Source: Rhea pennata
Taxonomy: Eukaryota > Chordata > Aves > Rheiformes > Rheidae
Length of the DNA: 64,000 nucleotides
Assembly (NCBI RefSeq): GCF_028389875.1
Contig: NC_084666.1
Location: forward strand, 29,916,308-29,980,307
Reading direction: 5' to 3'
Part shown: positions 51,352 through 62,404 of the stretch, piece by piece
How the letters are laid out: every line of letters begins with the position of its first letter
How positions within the stretch are numbered: the first letter of the stretch is position 1
The notes under the pieces: generated by a model
Databases searched by the model: none
What the model was told of the DNA's origin: nothing
What the model saw: only the letters and a program-made list of their open reading frames with translations
Position numbers and translations under genes: made by a program

Positions 51352-54300
51352 AACAGTGAAAATGAATGGCAACCTTTTGATCAAAATAACAAATTAATGA
51401 ACACTACATTTTATGACATATGTAAGTGAGATGTCTTTTTTTCACTTGGAAATGAAAACAATCTTTCTGAAGACTGTCTCTGTTTGTTCAAGACCCTGCA
51501 AAACCAAAAATACTGTAGTGGAATGAAAGACGGTTTGCCCTTTTTATTCGGTTATCCTTAGGTGAAAACACTTGTAAAGGTGACAAATTTGAACAATTTT
51601 GAGTCATAAGAGGCAAAGTAGCAGAAGATTGTATTTATATGCTTAATACATTGTGAATACAAATTTTGTCAGGCTATTGTGTCAATCACTCTTAGGATCC
51701 CAGTGTTAAGATTCCACACTATTATCTCATAATTCAATCATTTGTTTTTATATAATAAAACATTAGTCATTTACTTAGAATTAAAGCTTCTTTCACAAGA
51801 GAGCCTTGTGTGTGAGTTTCTTGGAGTATTTTCTCATTTTAATTAATACAGACATACTCATTTTCATGGAAGCAAAGTATCTGCAACATGATTAACTTCC
51901 ATGCAGATGCTAAATGAGTCTACTTGATTTTCTTTAGAGGTCTCTTAACAGAAAAGGATTTAAAGGCCACTGGCAAAGAATTCAGGGCTGTGGTTGAAGC
52001 TCTTTGGTATGGTTTCTGGAGGGCGGACCTCTATAAAACTGTATCTCATATAGCTCTCTAACTTTTCCAAAAGTAGTATCAAATATATTTGAAGAAAAAA
52101 AGTTTCCTCCTTAATAATGATTTTATAGATATATCTATTTTCACACAGTAAACGCTGCAGGTGGGATAGGACCTTCCATTGCACAGGGCTGGTGATGTTC
52201 TGCTTAAACAGTACCAGGTCAAAGTGCCTTTTTGACTGACTTGGTTTGATGTCATCAGCAGTGTCCACTCACAGGTAGAGATTAACCATGCCAAGCCATA
52301 TGCAGAGCCCCAGTCTACACTCCTGCACGTCAAGGATCTTTCATTAAATCACATTTCTGACAAAAATAAGATGAAGCATCAGGTGTTTTTTTTGTTTTTT
52401 TTTTTTTTTATGAACTTACTGCTAGTATTTTTTTCAGTTATGCTGTGAAATGTAAGAATAAGGAATAAGAAAAGATTAAGTGAATCCAAGTTTGCATCAC
52501 CAAATGTTAAGGAGCTCCTAAGTCAAAAAAGCAAAAGTTTTCCTTTTGATAGGAAAAAGAAACACCTTTTTTTTTTTGGTGAAAAAGAGACATTACTCTT
52601 TTTCACTCACCCTGCATCAAATCATGCTCATTCTGTGCATCCAGAAAATCCTAAAGAAGTCAGGTGAGCAAGGCAAACAGAGTGGTATTCCAGTTCTTTA
52701 AATGTTACAGTTTGGCATGCAAGGCACGTGAATTTACAACCATTACATAAGTTATGGCTGTGTTTAGGAAAAGACTAGGCAAATGATCTGAGTATAGTTG
52801 ATCCTGCATTGAGGAAAGCAAATGACCTAGTACCCTTATGAGGTCTCTTTAAAGTACGTTTCTAAACAGTTTCTTTCATGCTCAGGACTCCTGCCTAACT
52901 GGACAATGCAGAATTGCCATCTGCCTTCATTATAATCAATCATTTTGGTTTCATGTAGAGGAAGCTAGAAACCAGTTTAAGATCACATCATGTAATTACA
53001 TTTCAGTTAATTATCGTTATACTGAAACCAATCCCTTATAATTGACTAAAGTTATTCTTTGATAATGGCAGACTCCTTTGAAAGCATTAGGAGATGTGTC
53101 CATCATTCTTCTCACTAGCTTTTTCCCATGATGGATTAAATTTGCTCTCAACGTTCTTGTATTTTATTTCTAAGCTGAACGTATTTGACTTTAACCTTTT
53201 GAGTGACTGACAGCATAAGAGAGCGTATTGTACATATCTGTATAGAATAAAACATATTTTAAGCCATGCAACTATCAAATATGTGCTCATCCCCTAAATA
53301 CACTACCCATACAAATTATCTGCTTGTATAGATTCCCGACTCTTTATGAATCTTTTAAAAATGGATTAGATGTCCAGCAGAAGTTTATAGTGTTTTAAGA
53401 GTGCTTTGCATCATGCTGATGTATTGATTTTAAATATAAATCCACATTAATCTGAAGTAATTGACTATCTCCATTAATAATAATGTTCAATTTTCATGAG
53501 AAGAAAATAGTTCCCTTGCCAAGGCAAATGAAAATTATTACTAGAGACTACAAAGGTAGAGCTGAAGAACGTTATTAAAAAGTATGAAGAGGCTTCTGAC
53601 AAAGAATCTATTAATGTTGCTCAGAGCAACTTTTCAAGAAAAAATGTCTTTATTCAAAGAAAACTATAAGCAAAGGAGAACATAAAAAGGTAATTTGGTT
53701 GGTTTCACAGCCTAATTTGCTTCATATGTATTTTTCAAGGTACTTCTGGTCAAAGTAATTCTCTACTGTACTCTTTCCTGTATTTTTATAAAACATGTCA
53801 CTAGAAGTTACTGTTTTACACATAGCTGTCAGAATCCTGAGCTATGCTTTCAAGTGCTTCCAACTATCAGAAGGGTAACAATTACTGATATGTACAGACA
53901 GGCACAAGATTTATTTTTAACTTGGTCTTGGCTTTAGAGTTTTACCTCCACAAAGAAAAAAAAATGTATGAGATTGAATGGATTATATCTGAATAATGAA
54001 GTACTGAATCCATCATGCCAGGATTTTAGCCTATTAATTAAATATGGCTCTAATTCATCAATGCATTACTATATGCTTTGCTGAAAAAGATCCTAAACTC
54101 TCATGAGTTAACTTACTGAGGCCCTAATCTTTAGCCCATACATGTTTAAAATTTGTTGTGTGTGCAAATTCTTCATAGAACAGAAGTATTGGAAATCTCC
54201 TGCTTATCTGCTATGTTTTAAAATATGCTTCTAATTTCATCCATAAAACAGCATAAAGAGTATATCTTAGATGAACTCTTTTCATTCCCTTTCGTCCAAG

Positions 54301-55129
54301 AAAAGACAGTAGTACTACTTTTTTAAAACTGATAAACTACATCACACCATTAGAGAAACCAATCATATCTAGATTTTAGTGTTCTTGATCAAAACTCATG
54401 AGGTCTTGCATTACCCATGGTTTGAGCACGTGTAAGTCCTGAGGTTGGTGCAAGACTCATTCAACGAGATCCTCAATGGAACTCAGGGCAAAAGTAATTC
54501 TATAAAAACATTTTAACCCGCTGATATCTTCTCCAGCAAATATTTGTATGCTTCTACCTTAAAACTGAATAAACAACTTGAACATATCTCATTTAATAGC
54601 ACTGCTACATGGAGCAATGTAACCTCTGCTGCTTCTTACAACTTTCAGTATAACTTAACTAGTTTTATGCTTCATGACAGTGGGATCTAATTTTATTGGC
54701 AAAGCTATTAGCAACGTATGAATAGGTAGCTATAACGGGGAATCAAATCATCTATACACAGCCAGGTCATTGTAGCATGTTTTTGGCAATTTCTAATTTA
54801 TACTCTATTTTATACTCTACAACCTCATCTATGATATGACAAATGGATTCCTAAAACTGTGAAGAATACTTACAGGAAATTAAGTGTAAACTGAAAAAGC
54901 CATGCCTGTCTGAAACCTCAAACAAGAACAACCACTACAGAAAAGTAAAGCCTACTTTAATTAAAAACGTAAATTATATTTTTCAACCTATAGGTATCCT
55001 TTGCAGGTTTCAGAGATTATTCTGAATGTTGTATTTTCCTTCTTTCCTTTTATTTCATAGCATTGTCAAGTAAGGAACAATGGAAAAGATGCTTCCACTG
55101 AACATTATGGCTCTTGATGTGAACTTGAA
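51352..55129. other. AT-rich non-coding stretch
   Basis: No gene was recognised. T-runs with single interruptions lie at 52387-52409 and near 52568. The 102-codon minus-strand frame at 51960-52268 shows no domain. The remaining sequence is unique-looking. Confidence 0.5.
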
Positions 55130-55455
55130 ATGGAGATCAATGTGCATCACCTGAAGGGCTTCAGGGCCCAGGGGCTGCAGATGAGCCCAGGTCCCAGCCT
55201 TTGCTGGTGCTGTGCTGCAGGCAGAGCTGTGCTCTGCTCTGTCCCTGCTATTCTTGACTTGGACTTGCTTTGTCACTTTGCCTTTGCCTAATGATAACTG
55301 TACTGTCACTGTCACCTATTATTTTCACCACCCTGCTCTGCTGGCCCTGAGCCTTGCCAGGGAGGGCACCGTCTGTGACGGGGCGCCTTCAGCTCCTGGG
55401 TCACCCTTCCGAGGGGAGCAGCCCTGCTCTTGCTGCTGGCAGTACGGTTCCTCCT
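55130..55455. other. Unidentified GC-rich block, repeat-like
   Basis: About 320 bases are distinctly richer in G+C than the flanks. Words are GGCTGCAGATGAGCCCAGG, GCTGTGCTCTGCTCTGTCCC, and GACTTGGACTTGCTTTGTCAC, with a more CpG-containing right part (TCTGTGACGGGGCGCC). A plus frame of 87 codons at 55212-55475 is open but leucine/cysteine-rich, and I see no domain. The CTG/TGACTTTGCC-rich texture resembles the block at 1530-1800, so both may be old members of one repeat family. A conserved regulatory or exonic element is the alternative, given the exon candidate 0.7 kb to the right. Confidence 0.4.
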
Positions 55456-55655
55456 TTGTAGCAGAAGGTAATTGATCTCTTCTATACTGACTTAAAATGG
55501 TAATTATTTACTTTGTAAGAGTGTGTGTTCTTGAATGCTAGATGTTTAATTTTACTCATTAACAACAGTTACAAACACCATTGTTAATCCCTTCATTTTT
55601 CAAGGACAGAAGCAACTTAAACATGGTGACTGTTCTGCTGTTTTAGTAGTGACTC

Positions 55656-55716
55656 TGAAGCCCACCAAAATCAAAGGAAATCTTGTTACTGACTTAATGG
55701 GTTTTTGATCAGGCCC
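55656..55716. repeat. Palindromic DNA-transposon remnant (MITE-like)
   Basis: GAAGCCCACCAAAATCAAAG...TTACTGACTTAATGGG...TTTTTGATCAGGCCCC follows the short sauropsid palindrome with a CCCATTGAAGTCAATGG/GACTTCAATGGG core and a TTTGGATCAGGCCC end. The right end is well preserved and the left end is decayed. It belongs to the same family as 38803-38872. Confidence 0.55.
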
Positions 55717-56108
55717 CAAGTAATCAGTTAGACGTATATACTAATGCATATTAGTAGAACCATAGGAGTATAGGGACCATCATAAATATCTGTTCTAAAG
55801 CTGGTAAATTGCTTTTTCCCAGAACTGTTGTCTGAGAAACAATAAAGAGACATTTATTTTATTAGGACTTGCTACTACACCTATTAAAGTTAATGTTCTG
55901 AGTACAATAAAGAAAACTGTATTCAGACATTTAACTTTGCAGAGAAAAGACAGGGCATGAAAAGGGAACAAGAGTAATTAGTATTTGGCAGAAAGATCTA
56001 AGATGTTCCCCTGCTGAATGCTTCATGTTGTCAAGGGCCCCTTTGCAGAGCACTGTGAACTTGGGGTAGAAGGCACACAGCTCTGAAAGACATCAGTAAT
56101 TACCCTAC

Positions 56109-56544
56109 CTTGACAGTCACAGATAAATCCATGTTAAATTTCATTGTTTGTGACACTGGTAACAGGAAGTTTAAGTTGTTCTGGTTTATGTTTACTGTTT
56201 GTGTTTGTGAGACACATTCATGGGAGGAACTAGCCGAAGTAGGGAAGGCTGATGGAGTGTTTGATGCCAGAATGGGAAGTTGATCCTGAGCTATGCTTAG
56301 TATGTTCTTGCTGGATGGGTAGTTACTGCCTAACTGTTGGCTATAAGTTATGAAATTGTTAGGAGGTTGGTTCACAGTAATGTAACTAAGGTGGAACTGA
56401 AATCTCATGGAGCAAATCATCCAATTGCCTTCGGGGAAACTTTCAGAATGGCTTTTCCTCTTTAGTAACATTGCTATCAGAAGGCCATGTGAAGGAGGAA
56501 CTTTCTGAGTAGGATTATATTTACATAATCTAGAGAGCTTCAGA
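56109..56544 (-). CDS. Candidate internal coding exon, gene not identified
   Basis: On the minus strand a stop-free frame of 145 codons plus 1 base is bounded by a good acceptor (TTCTTGTATTTTGCAG, ending 56545) and a good donor (AAG|GTAGGG, intron from 56108). In-frame stops occur about 15 bases upstream of the acceptor and 3-5 bases past the donor, so the open frame fits the predicted exon almost exactly. The translation is Ser/Thr/Asn/Gln-rich and hydrophilic, with no membrane segment. It contains LCKYNPTQKVPPSHG, then KRKSHSESFPEGNW, PTSASSSHECVSQTQTVNIN and ends MKFNMDLSVTVK. Such composition would suit a disordered part of a nuclear protein, but I recognise no family. A stop-free run this long is expected about once by chance in 64 kb of AT-rich DNA, so the splice fit is the main support. 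It could still be a chance frame. Confidence 0.4.
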
Positions 56545-59500
56545 CTGCAAAATACAAGAATTTACTACCATAATCTTGAATTGTACAAGCTCATTTTTGA
56601 GTGAAAGCATGTTGACACATGCATAGTGGTGTTTCCAGCTCTAAGTCTAACTTTGTATATGAAATTTGGGCTATTTTTTGCATGGGTCATCTAAAAAGAG
56701 CCTTTAAGTCTATATGGAGGGACCAAAAAAAAAAAAAAAAAAAAAGAGAGAGAGAAGCAAAGGGGAGAACAGGAAGAGACAAAGAGAAAGACGACAGAAC
56801 TTGTAAACAGGCAAGTTCTATGTAGGCATTGCAGATACTCTTTAATTACTGTAAGAATCATCCTTCAAACCTTTTAATATATTGACAGCCAAACATTGAG
56901 AGAGCAAAACTAGCTTGATGTATGCTGTAGAGGAAGATCCTGAAGGTTAGCAAGCCTCATTTCTATCCTATCTGAGCCAGGGAAGTAGCAGAGAAATAGA
57001 GGGGAAGAAAATTATTTGTGAGTCGTCTCCAAAATATCATTGTCATTTTTCCCCTATGTGTTATCATAATGGAAAGGACACTATTGTAAAGTGGAGGGTA
57101 GAAATGAAAAAAAAAAAGTTTATAGGCATTATCCAAAATTCTCTAGCTAGTTCTGATATCAGTTGTATCAAAACTGCCCTGCTACATTCTAGCACAGGAC
57201 AGATGAGTCAATAAATTAAAAATCAAATGAATCAAGAGCAATAATCAATTACGAATTTTTCTGTTTCTTATTAAAACAGTGAACATTAAAATTACCATTA
57301 AACCTTTTAAGGAATATACTCAGAGTAGCTGTTTAATGCAGCATTTCAAAATGCATTACAGGATATTGCAGAAGTAATTGAATTTCTACATACTTTTTGA
57401 AATATAATTTGATTTAAGAGGAGATATGAAGAAAACAGTGATATCACAGGATAGGATCTTCTGAGTACTATCTGCATAAACAACAGCTGAGAAATAAACT
57501 GATAGAAATCTTTAACAAATGCCTTTATACCAGTTTTCTTTTTTGGACTGCTGTATCTAAGAGTCACCTGGAGATGTATAAATTGCTCTATAAGTTATCA
57601 AAAACTTTTGCTTTTTTTCTAGAAGATTTCTAAATATGAAAATATGACAAATTAGTAATTTATTTTTCAGTACATTGATCGTGCTTCATGACATAATATG
57701 CAGACATATATGAATGTGTTTGCTGTGAGCCTCAGACTTAGCCAGTGTGCCCAGTGGATGCTACAGTCATGCAGGCAATCATCTTTCCACACAGTGAAGT
57801 CCAAGTATGCATGGAGACAAGAAGGTAGGAGGTAGAGGAACAGCTGTACATCCATTAGTAGTGCTCATATAGCAGCCACATAGTCCTGCCCCACCTAAAG
57901 CCCAGACAGACATGGCTTTCAGTGTAAAGCTCGATTACTCTACTAATTTCTACTATGTCATGTATCACTGACAAGAGTGCCACAATATCAATATGCCAAA
58001 ATATCCCAAAAGACAAAAAGTTCAAAATTACTAATTCCTAACATATCAAACCTCAAAACCCTCTTGTGAAAACTAGGGAATAATAACTAACAGTTTGATC
58101 AAACTGGAAAAGAAAAAAAAAAGTGAAGATACTTAAATACTTCCTCGATAATCAGAGAAATATCCAGGCTAGACGGAGCAGAGCTCCACTATTCTCAGGC
58201 GAGAGGTTCCACTCACCACTAAGGCAGTTTTTCCAGTTTTAGTTGAGTCTTTCACATGGGAAACTGATAGAAAATTCTTTCAGAGCTGTACAGTTTTCCA
58301 CACCATCCTGAAAACGGTAAAGAAACTAAGCATACAAAAACCTAGGCAATCTACAGATTGACACTTGAAACGTCTATCAAGCAAAATCCAAAGGCTTTTT
58401 ATTTAATTACCCAGAGCAATGAATGTCTGGGGAATGTCAGCATTCACCGAACCTGAGACCTTTAACATCTCAGGCTTGTTATCAATGTACCTATTATACA
58501 GTTTAAAAAAATAAAAGCTTCCACATTTTCTGAAGGCATTTTTGTATCTGTATATTTGTTGCTTAAAAACGGCACAAAAATATTCAAGCATATGAGATGC
58601 AACAAAGTCAGATACAGTTTCCTAAAGAGGACTCTGGCACTGAGTACGAAGACTGAAATCTCCAATCATGAAAGTGATGAACTGAAGTCCAGGACACAAG
58701 GAGCCTCCGCAAGGCCTTGACGATTCTGCCAAAGGATGGCAGAAAAAGAGGAGGCACTGTGAGCTGCAGGCCAGTTTGTACAGTCAGTCCCATATTCAAA
58801 GCATGGACAGGTCATCACGGGTGTGCGCAGGCATTTGGACAGCTCTGAGCGTCAACTATCTGCTCAAAGGTCTTTATACCAGTGCACTTGTCCGACATTC
58901 AGTCGTCTCGGTTTGGAAGCCAGCATCATACTGAGATAAGCTGTTTTAGTAAGGTTCATGAAATTTGTCATTATGCTCAGTACTAAGCATAGTATCTCCA
59001 AACTGAAGCTTAGAGTAATTTCATTCTCCTAGTGTAGAGGTAAAAATTCTTCTCTAAGAATCACAAATGTCTTTCTAAATACATGAGATCAAAAGGAAGC
59101 AGAACAAATTAAAATCTCATGGTTGCTTCTTCTCCACCTTTTTTGCACTCATGTAGCCAGTACGGTTACTATCTAGTGTGATGATTCCTATTAAATTTAT
59201 ATCAACATAGTTTTACCTGATTTCATTTTGCTTCATATCAGCAAAGCACTATACAGATCTAAAGCACTAAAGTATTCTAATAATACTGACTGAACCTTAT
59301 GTTTTTGGAAAAAACTTCAGTTTTTCCCCTCAACTTCTAAGTCTTCATTTTAGCAGCCCATTCTTTTTTTATATTAATTACTTTCTAAGCAACAGGGAGA
59401 GTATGAGAATGGACGTTACATAAGGTATTTGGATGTAATAAGCTTGAGTCTAAGAATTAGAGGAGTATGTCCAACTTGTATAAGCAGCCAAGAACGAGAG

Positions 59501-59639
59501 CAAAGGAAAAGCTCTTTCAGGGGCAGATCCTGGAATTAGAGGAACACTTGTTCTCAGAAACTTCACCCGCACGAACGCAGAGAATTCCCGAGAATATTCG
59601 TGCCTTAGGTACCCATCCGGCTTTGCATCAAGGCTCTCA
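56545..59639. other. AT-rich non-coding stretch left of the CpG island
   Basis: No gene was recognised. A 21-base A-run followed by (GA)5 lies at 56725-56755. It is not preceded by any retroposon I recognise. Open frames are below 74 codons. The last 200 bases (59440-59640) gain a few CpGs (GAACGAGAG, CACGAACGCAG, ATTCGTGCC) on entry to the island. Confidence 0.5.
56725..56755. repeat. Poly(A) run followed by (GA)n
   Basis: Twenty-one A residues are followed by five GA units on the plus strand. A simple repeat. Confidence 0.95.
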
Positions 59640-59700
59640 CCAAAGTGGCCACCCCGTGGCTGCCCCAGTATGGGCGTGCAGCGCGGGGGGTCCCGGCGGG

Positions 59701-59740
59701 GCGGCGCGGCGCGGCGCGGCGCGGCGCGGCGCGGCGGGGC
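59701..59740. repeat. (GCGGC)7 pentanucleotide repeat in CpG island
   Basis: Seven exact GCGGC units occupy 59701-59735 and are followed by GGGGCGGGG. The repeat lies about 330 bases upstream of the proposed ATG, so it is probably in the promoter or 5' UTR. It is prone to hairpin or G-quadruplex formation, length variation and assembly error. Confidence 0.93.
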
Positions 59741-60064
59741 GGGGAGATGCGCGGCGCGGCCTCCCCCCGCGCGGGCGGCGGAGCCGTAGCGGGCGCGGGC
59801 GGCGGCGCGGGGCCGGCCGTGCGGCAGCGGGTCGTCGCCGGCGGCTGCTGCTCACCATGCGGCGCCGGCGGGCGGCGGCCGCGCACCTCGGCGCGGCTCC
59901 GCGCGGCCGGGTGGCTGCCGCCTCCGCGGCGCGCAGCGTGCGCAGGTGCCCCGCGGGCGCCCGGCGCGGCCGCGCGGCTCGGCGGCGCGGGGGTCCGGCG
60001 CCGGCCGCTGAGCTGGGGCGGGCGCTGCCCGGCGGGGCAGCACGTCGGGCCCTGGGCGACGGCG

Positions 60065-60185
60065 ATGTCCTCGCTGTTGAAGGAGGATCTGGCGAAGAGG
60101 CTCTTCGGGCCCCTGCGGCGGAGGCTGCACGAGTTCATCGAGGTGGAGGGCGCGGGCGCGGAGCGGCTCTACCTGTGCGCCGCAG
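60065..60185 (+). CDS. Likely first coding exon, gene not identified
   Basis: An ATG at 60065 with G at -3 opens 40 codons plus one base and stops at a GT donor (GCCGCAG|GTACCG after 60185). The peptide starts [15 protein letters not shown], continues [14 protein letters not shown] and ends ERLYLCAA. It reads as a charged amphipathic helix, unlike the Arg/Ala/Gly/Pro-rich shadows in other frames of the island, which supports real coding. The frame stays open upstream to in-frame ATGs at 59747 and 59645, giving a possible N-terminal extension of over 100 residues. That part has only GC-composition character, so I prefer 60065. Without splicing the frame would stop at 60328. Intron 1 then runs beyond the window, because no following exon was recognised before 64000. 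I could not name the gene. Confidence 0.5.
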
Positions 60186-60209
60186 GTACCGTACGGCCCC
60201 GCGCCGCGC

Positions 60210-60241
60210 GGGCGGGCGGGCGGGCGGCGGGCGGCGGCGGC
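60210..60241 (+). repeat. GGGC array, G-quadruplex candidate at the start of intron 1
   Basis: Five GGG runs are separated by single C or short GGC loops (60210-60231), then GCGGCGGCGG. They lie 25 bases after the proposed splice donor on the sense strand. The pattern meets the usual four-G-run rule for a quadruplex with short loops, so it could form in the nascent RNA or the non-template strand. Confidence 0.8.
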
Positions 60242-60295
60242 GCGTTTCTCCCGAAGGAGCCGTGCCTGCCTCCAGCGCGGGACGCGGGACGCCAC

Positions 60296-61735
60296 AGGAA
60301 CGCTGCCCTGAACCGCTGTGATTTTTAGAACTTTTGCACTATTCCTGATTTTGCTCTTAAGCCCTATAGGTCGTCCCAAGTACATAAGTAGCAATAAATT
60401 ACAGTCCTGTGGTTTAAATAAACTCACTCATTTCAGTGAGTGACTAACAAGAAGCTTGAGCAAAATAAGAGGGTTGTGAGTGACAAACTTAAATATCTGG
60501 CTATTTACTATATTCGATTTCAGGTATATCCCCATTTAATAACTGCATTAGAACATAGTTTGAGAAAAGCATGTAATTTTTCTATTTTTGCAACACTGAA
60601 AGATATTCAAAAAGAGAAATATTGGCTTCCATAGGTAGTTAGGTTGAGGTGAATACCTTCTCCAGTTTGTTTCCTCCTAAGGTTCAGAATATACATATAC
60701 AACAAATTACGCACTTGAAGTTTTTTTTTTTTTTTTTTCCCCACTAGGAAATGATTTCAGCCATATCCTTTAATCATTATTTTTGTAAACACTGAAAGTC
60801 TTTACAACATTTACATTGTTTTGGCAGTTATAGAGCAAGCCCTGTACACTGCCTCCAAATATTCTTAGTAGAACAGACTTTGTATATGAGAACTATAGAA
60901 GTAGTTTTCTTTCAAGAAATAGATTCCTGAGCTTTGTAGTTCTTTTAAATGCACAAACAACCAGCTTGATCTTATAATATATAGAACTACGTGGTAGAAA
61001 TGTGTTTAGTTATGTGTGGTAACACTAAACAGTTTACTACTATGAAACATCCAAAGAGGAGAAATAACCAAATTCTGTATCTTTAAAATCTTTAATGAAA
61101 ATTTCTTTTCAAGGCAGAGAACAACAAGCCATTAAAGAAAGCTTCTAATCAAATTAATTTAATAGAACTCTCTGAAGACATAAAGGAAAATTCACATTGC
61201 GTATTAAGAGTGGGATCTCTCCAGTATCCAAATTATGCTCTTTTAATATGCTAAGGCATAGTCAAGTCAGAGAGGAAATTTGATTCTGAAAGATGGGCTC
61301 CATCCAGCATCTACAGTAATCAGTGGGGGTTTTTCAGTTTGAGTAACATTTCCACAAATTTCTGTAACAGACTGATATTTGGGGGCATTAGAAATTCAAC
61401 AAATATTGGCAGTGAAGCTTCTTAAAATTATTTTTATTATTGAATGATTTTAAAGAGCATTTTTCGATGTTTATCAGTTGCAAGTATTAATGCTATCAGT
61501 ACAATTAGCAAAGAGCAAATTATGCTGTCTAAAATTTTATCTCTGCAATGTAAACTCAGAAAATTTTTACTAGTTACATGTTAACCATGAAAAAGGAAAA
61601 TAGTCAAATTATGTATAGAGAGGAAACTATAGAAGTCTATGCCCTTTTAAATCTATGTTACAACAAAATTGCAGTGTGGAAATCTTATTTTCATGGCATA
61701 TGCTCAACATTGTCCCTCATTTTCACGATAGCTAG
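60296..61735. other. AT-rich non-coding stretch, probably intron 1
   Basis: Sequence returns abruptly to AT-rich. An 18-base T-run lies at 60721-60738. No exon, RNA gene or recognisable repeat was seen. If the exon at 60065 is real, this is its first intron. Confidence 0.5.
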
Positions 61736-62404
61736 TCTGGGAGTGCTGGTGGATGACAAGTTGACCATGAGCCAGCAATGTGCCCCTGTGGCCAAGAAGG
61801 CCAATGGTCTCCTGGGGTGCATTAGGAAGAGTGTTGCCAGCAGGTCGAGGGAGGTGATCCTGCCCCTCTACTCAGCCCTGGGGAGGCCTCATCTCAAGTA
61901 CTGTGTCCAGTTCTGGGCTCCCCAGGACAAGAGAGACTTGGAGCTACTGGAGAGAGTCCAGCGAAGGGCTACAAAGATGATCAGAGGGCTGGAGCACCTG
62001 CCCTATGAAGAACGGCTGTGAGAGCTGGGCCTCTTCAGCCTGGGGAAGAGAAGACTGAGGGGGGATCTTACCAATGTGGACAAGTACCTGAAGGGAGGGT
62101 GTGAAGGGGACGGAGCCAAACTCTTTTCAGTTGTCCCATGTGACAGGACAAGAAGCAATGGGCAGAAATTGAAGCACAGGAAGTTCTGCCTGAGCGTGAG
62201 GGGGGATTTCTTCACTGCGAGAGTAACGGAGCACTGGACCAGGTTGCCCAGAGAGGTTGTGGAGTCTCCTTCTCTGGAGATCTTCAAGGCCCACCTGGAT
62301 GCAACCCTGTCTACCATGCTCTAGGTGACCCTGCTGAGCAGGGGGGTTGGACTAGATGATCTCCAGAGGTCCCTTCCAACCTTACTGATTCTATGATTCT
62401 GTGA
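61736..62404 (+). mobile_element. Young CR1 LINE, 5'-truncated (copy C)
   Basis: A plus-strand CR1 begins abruptly at CTGGGAGTGCTGGTGGATGA and ends in GATTCTATGATTCTGTGA. It is shorter than copies A and B by about 300 bases at the 5' end and lacks the FADD motif. Sequence from TGACCATGAGCCAGCAATG onward is nearly identical to copy B, so the two belong to the same subfamily. The frame carries a TGA after LPYEERL (62019-62021), as in copy A. The tail ends LSTML-stop at 62322-62324. It lies within the putative first intron of the CpG-island gene, in sense orientation. Confidence 0.97.
61740..62324 (+). pseudogene. CR1 ORF2 C-terminal fragment
   Basis: The coding remnant in copy C reads [20 protein letters not shown], then [19 protein letters not shown] and [20 protein letters not shown], then the in-frame TGA. 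The tail follows with YLKGGCEGDGAKLFSVV, HWTRLPREVVESPSLEI and LSTML. Non-functional. The minus-strand frame at 62003-62317 is its antisense shadow. Confidence 0.92.

Larger units (their letters stand above)
59640..60295. promoter_or_regulatory. CpG island with likely promoter
   Basis: About 650 bases are extremely G+C-rich and densely packed with CpG. This contrasts sharply with AT-rich flanks where CpG is rare. It contains GGGCGG/GGGGCGG boxes of the Sp1/KLF type (for example 59733-59745 and 60015-60024), a GCGGC pentanucleotide array (59701-59735) and a GGGC array (60210-60231). No TATA box was seen. CpG islands of this kind mark promoters of vertebrate genes, and a plausible first coding exon lies in its right half on plus. 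The transcription start cannot be placed from sequence alone. Activity in both directions is possible. Confidence 0.9.

Noticed and set aside
56725..56755. Poly(A) run as the tail of a processed pseudogene or SINE
   Set aside because: The 300 bases before it show no gene-like or SINE-like sequence and there are no visible target-site duplications. A plain microsatellite explains it.
59467..60427. Long overlapping open frames on both strands across the CpG island (up to 284 codons)
   Set aside because: Several frames are open at once, and all but one give Arg/Ala/Gly/Pro-rich sequence. This follows from high G+C (few stop codons), not from coding. Only the segment 60065-60185 has protein-like composition and a donor.
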